A DNA stretch of 13,550 nucleotides from Thalassiosira profunda (lineage: Eukaryota > Bacillariophyta > Thalassiosirophyceae > Thalassiosirales > Thalassiosiraceae). The DNA lies in NCBI GenBank assembly GCA_036939355.1, contig JALLAP010001459.1, positions 1-13,550 of the forward strand. Direction: 5' to 3'. Positions 1 to 6,196 of the stretch are shown piece by piece; the first letter of the stretch is position 1; each line of letters opens with the position of its first letter. The translations under genes were made by a program, and so were the position numbers. The notes beneath the pieces were generated by a model, which had not been told where the DNA came from, did not search any database, and saw only the letters and a list, made by a program, of their open reading frames with translations.

Positions 1-2367
1 GTCCCTTCTTCGTCATATGTAGGACTTCCCAGTAGGTCTTTCATCTCCAAGCTTGTCGCCGCGAACACTTTCATATTCCCACTGCCGCCCGTGGACGCTA
101 TGTCCTCCTTATTTAACTTGTCCTGAAGCTCCTTCGACAGCCACCTCCTACTGGGCGCGACCATTGGCCTGTTGGACATCGGCGCTAGTGTTGTCGACTT
201 CACTCCTGCCCTAGAGTATCGGGGAGGGAACAACGCCCTATCAGACGACAGCAGGGGCGCCCCAGACATGGCATATGAGTCAAAGACATTCCAGCCAGGC
301 ATCAGAGGGTCCGTCGACGAGTGTTGTTGAGGCGGCGAGCAAAGGACGCTCGGATCGATGGAGAAGGCAGGCGGTGCTGGCGCGAAAGGCGGCATGTCCA
401 GCGGCTCCTTGCTCAGCTTGGGACTTGATGCTGCCCCAGCGCCACTGCCACCAAACGAATCGGCACTTGCACTGCCCATGCGGCTGCCAGTGCTGCTGGC
501 GCTCTGTTCGCGAACGGAGTGGACCGTCTTGTCATAGCCCGCCAGCACATACTGCAGAACTCTCCCATGCGAGGTGCCAATGATCAGCTCCCCATCTTGC
601 ACGTCCACCACTGTCATGGATTCCGATGAGTTCAGCTCCGGCTGCCAGAACGTCGAGCTATTGACTCCATCGTTGCTGAAGGGTGTCATAATCTCGAAGC
701 TTCCAAAAGACTGGCCACTTCCCACCAATAAGTTGCTGGTGCCAGTGCTGTTGATGTCGGGTAAGAAGTTGACGAATCTCGCCCCGCCCCGGTTGGCGCT
801 GAACATGTGTGGGATGCCGCCGCGCCCAAGATATCGAACATCGTAGATCAACACGTGCGGAGCCGGGAAAGGATAGGGCAGTGGCGACGAGGGGCTGGAC
901 ACCCCCGCAGACGAATAGCCCGAGGCAACGATCAGATTCTGTAGGGGGGAAACAGAGGCTGAGACAACACGAAGTCAGGTTCTCAATGATTTCGCAGCCC
1001 CCCCAACTCACCTCAGACACGGCCACCTTTGCCACACCACCCGGCTGGGCCTTTGCTTTTGCGACCTCTGCGTTCCTCCTCCCGCCATCGAGGACGCGGA
1101 CAGTGCCATCCGTGCAACCCACAACAACGTTGTTGCGCTCGACGTTGGTTGCCAAGTCCGCGACGCACATCGATCCGTTGTTGCTAGCAGAGTCGCGAGC
1201 CAGGGTGTGCGAAGAGACAACCTTGAGGTCCTTGTTCATATCGACGCAGTGAACGTGCTGGCTCCTCGACGAGGCGTCGCTATTGTCAGATGGAAAGGAC
1301 ATGCCGCAGATCGTTGCAAACTGGCTGCCACCCCGTCCGCCTCCCAGAAGCTCGCCACAGGTCATGCCGCTGAGGAAGCCATCGCTCCGGTTCGACATGA
1401 CCATGCCTCCGCGAGTGTGAATCCTCACCCCGTGCGGAGAAATGGTGCAAACCCGCCCGCCCGAGCCCAGGTAGGGCGTGGTAACTGGAAAAATGGAGGA
1501 GATGCCCTTGCAGTGCCTCTCTTCCGGACGATTGGTGTTTTGCTGTTGCGGAAAGTGCGGATTGGCGTTCAAATGAATCCGGTGCGCCCACGATGGCGGT
1601 CCGTAGGAGGGGCCGTAGGCGTGGGTAGGACGTGCCTTGACCGTGTGGCTGCTTGCGCCGCTTCCAATGTTGATGCTGATGCCCCCGCCAAGCAAAGCGC
1701 TGTGCAGACCATCAAGTATCCTGCCCTCAGCCTCGGGATGAGCCACGAAGGACGCGTACATGCTGCGGTTGCCGTAGAAACCGCCTCCGCTGGCTTCGGT
1801 TTTGGCGTCATTGATATCATAGAGCACAGTCATGCGACTTCCCCGCGACAAGGAAGGATCCTTGTCTGTCAATCGCGACGAACCTACGGATCCCCGGCCT
1901 CCCCGACCACTGCTCCTGCCGCTTCCTTGTTTTGAAGTATGGCTTGCCACATACATCAAGCCAGGGACGTCGCTACTCGAATCTCCATCATCGATAGCAA
2001 CTGCACTGATTGGGTCGCCAATGGCGTCGTAATTTCCATAGTCGTCGGCCCGGCCATTTGGGTGGGCGACAAAGGGCGGACGCGACGGGTGAAATGGGGC
2101 GTTCGGATCGGCAGCCATTGTACCCTCGCCGGCGCCGTATTCTCCATACTGGTTTGAATCCTCGTATCCCTGCTGCTGTTCCGAGTAGTAGTCGTTTCCT
2201 TGCTCGTAATATCTCTCCTGATATCGCTGATTGCTTCCCTCCTCGTAGTATTGTCCCTGCTGGTAGGGATTTCCGGCCCCGTCGTATTGCTGAGTGTTGG
2301 TGCCATCATATCCTCCCCCGTAGGGATTGTAATATTCGCTCCCGTCGCCGTAGCCGCCCGGATTCAT
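1..2367 (-). CDS. PAN2: PAN2, catalytic subunit of the PAN2-PAN3 poly(A) deadenylase (3' part cut off by window edge)
   Basis: Exon 1 is 2367..1012 and exon 2 is 938..1, continuing past the left edge, giving about 764 residues. PAN2 shortens mRNA poly(A) tails in the cytoplasm together with PAN3. The WD40-like region resembles PAN2: GLMYVASH (136-143), GFYGNRSMYASFVAHP (196-211), RIHTRGGM (about 315-322), HVHCVDMN (371-378) and VVVGCTDGTVRVLD (414-427). After the intron come NLIVASGYS (453-461) and VLIYDVRYL (481-489), matching the PAN2 pattern of a conserved GYS followed by YDLR. A Pro-rich linker follows. The UCH-like and DEDD exonuclease domains would lie beyond the edge. I chose the ATG at 2367 (context caccATGa); the frame extends upstream to a GTG at 2415, which is unlikely in a eukaryote. 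Oddities are a Tyr/Gln/Gly-rich N-terminus (1-83) and an insertion of about 50 residues inside the propeller. The assignment rests on recalled family patterns, not on an alignment. Confidence 0.72.
939..1011 (-). other. Intron in PAN2 (73 nt, GT-AG, phase 0)
   Basis: On the minus strand the donor is GAG|GTGAGT at 1012/1011 and the acceptor is CCCCCTACAG|AAT at 939/938. Reading through keeps a frame open but replaces the PAN2-like continuation with a low-quality peptide. Splicing joins VSE to NLIVASGYS and opens a frame with no stop as far as base 1. Confidence 0.85.
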
Positions 2368-2807
2368 GGTGCTGGTATAATGCACAATAGGTGTGCGTTG
2401 CTCCTTCCAATGCACGAAGAAACCTCGACTTCAGCGTTTGCAGACGCTGATGGCTCCTCAGTCGATGCACTGAATGTGCAAACAGTGCATGGACTCTGCA
2501 GACATAGATTTCTTCGAGCCATGCCCTATCGGCGATCCGCTTCCGCTAGCTGAGCGCTCCCTACCTAAGCAGTTGAAGACGCGATCAGCGATGCAAAGAG
2601 TCTGCTTGGCGGCGGAAGTGCTGCCGATAGTGGGGACGCGTCGTCACCCCTCGGTGGCCCGCATCTGAGCAGTCGAGAGTTGCTTTGCTTTGCTTTTTTT
2701 CAACAGCCGGACGCCTGCCAGACGCATGCGTTTTTGTTGAGGCAAATCCGCTTGCTTCTTGCTTTCCCCGCCCGCTCAGCTCATTCCCTGCTTGACCCAC
2801 CGGCACC
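2368..2807. promoter_or_regulatory. Divergent intergenic region between PAN2 and the plastid-protein gene
   Basis: These 440 bp separate two divergent start codons, so they should hold both promoters and both 5' leaders. I see no clear TATA box. Upstream of the plastid gene are a pyrimidine-rich stretch with repeated TTTGC units (about 2681-2700) and an inverted repeat at 2465-2490. Short open frames exist here but look like chance. Confidence 0.55.
2465..2490. repeat. Inverted repeat ATGCACTG / CAGTGCAT
   Basis: Two perfect 8-bp arms (2465-2472 and 2483-2490) flank a 10-bp spacer, about 100 bp upstream of the PAN2 start. It could be a dimeric factor site or chance. No function can be assigned from sequence alone. 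Confidence 0.4.
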
Positions 2808-3200
2808 ATGAAGACCGTCCTCCTCGCCGCCCTCCTCGGCTCCGCCGCCGCCTTTGCCCCCGCTGCCCCGCGGGTGGCGTCGCGCACCGCCCTCGATGCC
2901 GTGAAGGGCGCCGCGAAGTCCTCCGCGGAGGACATCGAGCTCACTCTGAAGGTGATCATGGACAACATGCAGGACGACGGCGCGGGCGTCGACGATTCGG
3001 ACGACGATACGCCTATGCCCGCCGCCCCGGCCGCTGCGCCCGCGGCCGCATCGAGCGGCGTGGAGCTCTGGTCGGTGGATTATGATGCAGCTGCGCGGTT
3101 GGCGTATGAAGCGGCGGGATCGAAGGGAGACTTTGCGGCGTTCAAGACGACGTACCTCGCGGACATGTCGGCGATGGTGGGAAAGAAGGGACTTCTCTAG
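2808..3200 (+). CDS. Small plastid-targeted protein of unknown function (130 aa)
   Basis: The ATG at 2808 sits in a strong context (caccATGa) and the stop is TAG at 3198-3200, with no intron. Residues 1-15 form a hydrophobic signal peptide. It is followed at 13-18 by AAAFAP, with the Phe at the predicted +1 cleavage position and a short R/S/T-rich transit-like stretch after it. This is the ASAFAP-type bipartite signal of secondary red plastids, so import into the plastid stroma is a firm inference. The mature part has a helical segment (about 35-54), an acidic run (56-68), an Ala/Pro linker (69-83) and a C-terminal module (84-130) rich in aromatic and alanine residues, with YDAAARLAY and DFAAFKTTYLADM. 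I do not recognise the family. Codon use is strongly GC-rich at third positions, suggesting good expression. The gene is divergent from PAN2. Confidence 0.85.
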   Translation: MKTVLLAALLGSAAAFAPAAPRVASRTALDAVKGAAKSSAEDIELTLKVIMDNMQDDGAGVDDSDDDTPMPAAPAAAPAAASSGVELWSVDYDAAARLAYEAAGSKGDFAAFKTTYLADMSAMVGKKGLL

Positions 3201-3257
3201 AGATGTCGGTGATGCGGTTGGGTGAATGAAGAGGATGGCGGTTCCAGTACCTTCTGC

Positions 3258-3263
3258 AATAAA
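3258..3263 (+). terminator. Poly(A) signal AATAAA of the plastid-protein gene
   Basis: A canonical AATAAA lies 58 nt after the stop codon in AT-richer sequence, a sensible position for 3' end formation. Confidence 0.6.
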
Positions 3264-3308
3264 TGCAACAATGGTCAGTGGATACCGAGCGGATACTGAG
3301 TTGCCGTT

Positions 3309-3326
3309 TATGCTCGTTAGAGCATA
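3309..3326. repeat. Perfect hairpin TATGCTC-GTTA-GAGCATA
   Basis: A 7-bp perfect stem with a 4-nt loop lies 46 nt after the AATAAA of the upstream gene. Its position would suit a 3' processing or termination structure, but this is inference. Confidence 0.4.
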
Positions 3327-3589
3327 GAGCCTGGGCAGCTGTGAAGGATACGTCGAGAGCAAATGCATGACAAACTGCTTCGAGAGACGACGATTCTTCT
3401 GTAAATGGCCTCTAGAGAGGCTACGGGATTGTTTGGAACTATATAATTCAGCTTCAGCTATGTAGGCGCTTGATCTTTCCAAGCATTCCATTGGCTCAGA
3501 TGATCTTTCATTGACTAGGCGACTCTTGACTACCTCTTTGCGTGTCTGATGTCCAGTCTGTGTGCGATATCATTTGAGTATCGGGAAGG

Positions 3590-3629
3590 TTGAATTGCAA
3601 TCTTATCATCTTGAATTGCAATCTTATCA
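3590..3629. repeat. 21-bp tandem duplication, two units
   Basis: The 19-nt string TTGAATTGCAATCTTATCA occurs at 3590-3608 and again at 3611-3629, giving a period of 21. It lies just past the stop codon of the minus-strand ShKT gene, so probably in its 3' UTR. The second copy is exact. Confidence 0.9.
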
Positions 3630-3668
3630 GGGCCGTCATTCAGTGGCATCCGGCAATCGAACTCTCCA

Positions 3669-4317
3669 TCACGCCATCATGTTTGTGTTTGACAAGAGGC
3701 ACAGTCTGCAGGCAGCAGGGCAGTTATCCAGCATGAACCCTCTGTTTGTTTCACATTCCCCCACCGATGTCCAGNAGTCTGCAGGCAGCAGGGCAGTTAT
3801 CCAGCATGAACCCTCTGTTTGTTTCACATTCCCCCACCGATGTCCAGAAAGCACACAGCTCGTGATCGTTTTTGCTGTGAGAAGTCATCACAAGATGCAG
3901 ATCAGAGAACCAAGGTCATCGACTTTGCAACAACAAGGTGCACCCTATCGATACGCACCATTTCCCTCGCACGTGCTCGTATTCCGACCGGCTCAGCACC
4001 TCCTCCTCGAAGTAGTGGTACATTCGCCGCAGCACGTTCCGTATCCGCATTTGCTCGGCCTCGCTCCCCGTGATGCGCTGCTCCACGCCCAGGTCCATGT
4101 CAAAGGCCGACGCAAAGGCGGAGGCGTCCCCTCCGGACCCGTCCACGGACGACGCCACCGCCCGCCGGGTCGCCTCAGCATCTTCGGTGCAGACGTAGGT
4201 GTGGTAGGAGTCCACGGCCATGCACGCTTGTGTGGGCCGGACTGGGCTCGCGCCGTGGGCGGGCGTCGCGGAGAGCAAGGCAACGGAGATGATGGCCAGC
4301 AGAAAGAGCGTGCACAT
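3669..4317 (-). CDS. Secreted protein with C-terminal ShKT domain, coding exon disrupted by an assembly gap
   Basis: Exon 1 is 4317..3959, starting at ATG 4317. Exon 2 runs from 3874 to the TGA at 3671-3669. Residues 1-22 form a signal peptide (LFLLAIISVALLSATPAHG), so the protein enters the secretory pathway. The middle (about 30-118) has no family I recognise; it ends in a charged helical stretch containing RNVLRRMYHYFEEEVL. The C-terminus (about 120-154) has the ShKT spacing C-x6-C-x8-C-x10-C-x3-C-x2-C, with a Trp three residues after the second Cys and GEC and FM at the usual places. ShKT modules are common in stramenopile secreted proteins and are not evidence of a toxin here. As assembled, exon 2 contains an exact 72-bp duplication and one N (73 bp), which shifts the frame. 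With the extra copy discounted, the gene encodes 163 residues and ends in the frame seen at 3669. The first Cys codon is created by the splice. Confidence 0.7.
3703..3847. repeat. Exact 72-bp direct repeat flanking a single N (likely false duplication at a gap)
   Basis: Copy 1 is 3703-3774 and copy 2 is 3776-3847, identical over all 72 bases, with the only ambiguous base (N) at 3775 between them. Two contig ends that overlap but were joined with a placeholder N would look like this. One copy alone gives a well-formed ShKT domain. Confidence 0.9.
3875..3958 (-). other. Intron in ShKT gene (84 nt, GT-AG, phase 2)
   Basis: The minus-strand donor is AAATG|GTGCGT at 3959/3958 and the acceptor is CTTCTCACAG|CAA at 3875/3874. 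Reading through gives a short nondescript tail. Splicing supplies the first cysteine and the rest of the six-cysteine domain, which is strong support for the intron. Confidence 0.8.
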
Positions 4318-4708
4318 GATGTGCCTGTAAGCTGTAAGCGCGAAGGCCCGCCACTCCCGCGGCTAATAAGAGCACCGAATGGCGATTGCAAGGGCGGTGG
4401 AGTGAAGGCCACGCAGCCGGGCGTGGCGATGAAGGCGAGGGCTGTTCGTTCGCGTGTACCGTGTATTGTACAATAGTTGCGGAGCTTTGTCTTTGTCAAA
4501 AGATTTGAAGATGTCGGGCCTCCCCCTCAACAAATTAGCGGGCGCAACCCCTAAAACTCAGTTGTGCCTAATAAATTTATACGATACTCAGATCACGTTG
4601 GTTTCCCCCCTAACGAAAGCAGCCGAAGGTCGAAGGTCACTTCTTGTTGTTTCCTCCGCGCTCCACCCCGCCTGCCTCGTGGCCAACACCCCGCCCACCC
4701 CCAGCAAA
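4318..4708. promoter_or_regulatory. Divergent intergenic region between the ShKT gene and proteasome beta-5
   Basis: These 391 bp separate two divergent start codons. They contain a perfect 12-bp palindrome (4464-4475) and an AT-rich patch with CTAATAAATTTATAC (about 4568-4582), which could be a TATA-like element but lies 125-140 bp before the beta-5 ATG. Nothing else stands out. Confidence 0.5.
4464..4475. promoter_or_regulatory. Palindrome TATTGTACAATA
   Basis: A perfect 12-bp palindrome near the middle of a divergent promoter region. It could bind a dimeric factor. The core TTGTACAA may also be chance in an AT-rich patch. Confidence 0.3.
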
Positions 4709-5691
4709 ATGTTTGGATCCTCCCTCGCCGTCGGCAACGACATCCTCGACATCGGGTCGAGCAAATTTGACCGCCGGACGGACGAGCGCGCGGTCGGGAG
4801 CGGAGCCATGATCCCCAAGCTCGCCCTCGGCGAGCCGGGCCAGTTCGAGGTGCCCAACGTGGCCGATGTGAGTAACCCTCCTCCTTTGCATTCCTCCTCT
4901 CTCTTCCGCATGCACAATATTTGCAATTGCGTTGTTTACCCCCCTGCTAATAAATTCACTTCATATCAATATTGCAGCCCGCCCACTTCTGCCGCACCAA
5001 CTTCGCCTCGGCCTGCGGCAATTCCGACGCGGGCCAAACCGTCAAATTCGCCAAGGGAACCACCACCCTCGCGTTCAAGTTCGACGGCGGCCTCATCGTC
5101 TCGGTCGATTCCCGGTCCACCATGGGCGCGTACATCGCCTCCGGGACCGTCAAGAAGGTCATCGAGATCAATCCTTTCCTGCTCGGGACGATGGCCGGGG
5201 GCGCGGCCGATTGCAGCTTCTGGGAGAGGAATCTCGGAATGCAGTGCCGGATGTACGAGCTGCGGAACAAGAAACGGATCACCGTGGCCGCGGCGAGTAA
5301 GCTGTTGGCGAATACCATGCGCTCCTACCGAGGGTACGGGCTGAGCATGGGGACCATGATCACGGGGTGGGACGAGACCGGACCCCAGCTGTATTACGTG
5401 GATGATGATGGCACCCGCCTCCACGGGAGGTACTTCTCGGTGGGATCGGGGTCCACCTACGCCTACGGCGTGTTGGACACCTACTACCGCCCGGACCTGT
5501 CGGTCGACGAGGCGATTGATTTGGGGAAGCGCGCCATTTACCACGCCTGCCACCGCGACGCCATGAGTGGAAGCATCAACAACTTGTATCACGTGACGAA
5601 GGAGGGATGGGTGAAGATCCACGCCATTGATGTCAACGACATGCATTACGAGTTTTTGGAGGAGAAGAAGAATGCCAGGATGTCGCCGTAG
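4709..5691 (+). CDS. PSMB5: 20S proteasome subunit beta type-5 (chymotrypsin-like)
   Basis: Exon 1 is 4709..4867 and exon 2 is 4978..5691, encoding 290 residues. This is the catalytic beta-5 subunit of the 20S core, which cleaves after hydrophobic residues in the cytosol and nucleus. The propeptide (1-80) ends in KG, and autocleavage would free Thr1 at residue 81 in [10 protein letters not shown]. In mature numbering the catalytic Asp17 (SVDSR), Lys33 (TVKK) and the beta-5-typical Met45 (LLGTM) are all present. Further family blocks are [47 protein letters not shown] and [15 protein letters not shown]. Length fits the family. The ATG at 4709 (caaaATG) is followed by an N-terminus typical in composition for a beta-5 propeptide. 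Codon use is GC-rich, as expected of a well-expressed housekeeping gene. An AATAAA follows at 5744. There is little doubt about the assignment. Confidence 0.97.
4868..4977 (+). other. Intron in proteasome beta-5 gene (110 nt, GT-AG, phase 0)
   Basis: The donor is GAT|GTGAGT and the acceptor ATATTGCAG|CCC, with a plausible branch site TGCTAATAA about 30 nt upstream of the acceptor. It falls within the propeptide, and its AT-rich composition contrasts with the GC-rich exons. Confidence 0.92.
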
Positions 5692-5743
5692 CGGGGATTG
5701 GTGGTGGGGGGTCGGGGGAGAGTCCAATCTGCGTGGGGATCCA

Positions 5744-5749
5744 AATAAA
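5744..5749 (+). terminator. Poly(A) signal AATAAA of proteasome beta-5 gene
   Basis: A canonical AATAAA 53 nt after the stop codon, followed by a T-rich stretch. Confidence 0.6.
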
Positions 5750-5877
5750 GTTGGGTTCTAATCACTTGTCAAGTTAATTGCTCTGTGGGCAACATCCTGC
5801 GTAGTCTGGGAGGGCTTCGGGCGTGTCCCGGGCGAACACCACTCTCGCTCCCCACCTGTCTTCGCCTGTTGACTCCA

Positions 5878-5896
5878 CACGTGTACTTTACACGTG
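5878..5896. promoter_or_regulatory. Perfect inverted repeat of two CACGTG boxes
   Basis: CACGTGTA (5878-5885) and TACACGTG (5889-5896) are perfect inverted 8-bp arms around a CTT spacer. CACGTG is the G-box/E-box core bound by bZIP and bHLH factors in many eukaryotes. The site is about 300 bp upstream of the LRR start. Two cores in fixed mirror arrangement argue against chance, but the regulated gene is an inference. Confidence 0.5.
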
Positions 5897-6166
5897 ACTT
5901 AGATATGGTCACACCGCGCTGCAGGTCGCGACCGCGACCCCGCCCCCTCCGTACGCCCGGCCCCCAGCATTCAGTCCCCTCCCGGCACGGGGCACAGCGC
6001 ACAGCTTAACCACCGAAGCAGGTGATCACTCTTTCGCGCTGGATTGCAGCATTTTGGTCTCTCGGTTGCACGCTACGCATTCTGATAGGGGGAGCGAGGC
6101 GCGCACATCAGGTGTCGGACCACGCCATAATAACTTTGGATTGCAACTCGCAGCCACCTCCGACCC

Positions 6167-6173
6167 TTATAAG
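6167..6173 (+). promoter_or_regulatory. TATA-like element TTATAAG upstream of LRR gene
   Basis: It lies only about 24-30 bp before the ATG at 6197. If it is a functional TATA box the 5' leader would be almost absent, so either the leader is very short or this is chance. Confidence 0.3.
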
Positions 6174-6196
6174 TATCGTGTGCTCTCTCGAACAAG

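Larger units (their letters stand above)
3201..3668. other. Convergent intergenic region (3' UTRs), no gene seen
   Basis: This 468-bp stretch between the stop codons of two convergent genes is AT-richer than its surroundings. It holds the AATAAA at 3258, a hairpin at 3309-3326 and a 21-bp tandem duplication at 3590-3629. I find no open frame with coding character. Confidence 0.6.
5692..6196. other. Intergenic region between beta-5 and the LRR gene, with likely LRR promoter
   Basis: These 505 bp hold the beta-5 3' UTR and then the upstream region of the LRR gene. They contain a perfect inverted repeat with two CACGTG cores (5878-5896) and a TATA-like TTATAAG (6167-6173). Short frames here lack coding character. 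Confidence 0.5.

Noticed and set aside
1207..1935. A 242-codon plus-strand open frame opposite PAN2
   Set aside because: It is antisense to a well-supported coding exon, has no recognisable domain and is explained by the GC-rich codons of PAN2.
2474..2668. A 64-codon plus-strand frame between PAN2 and the plastid gene
   Set aside because: No domain, weak coding character, and it occupies the expected promoter region.
2781..3491. A 236-codon minus-strand open frame over the plastid-protein gene
   Set aside because: Its Arg/His/Gly-rich peptide is the mirror of GC-rich third positions; the plus-strand gene has a start context, targeting signal and poly(A) signal.
3703..3847. A real 24-codon tandem duplication in the ShKT protein
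   Set aside because: The N exactly at the junction and perfect identity favour a scaffolding artefact, and two copies would break the cysteine spacing.
4966..5727. A 253-codon minus-strand open frame over proteasome beta-5
   Set aside because: The plus strand is an unambiguous beta-5 subunit with all catalytic residues; the opposite frame is a shadow.
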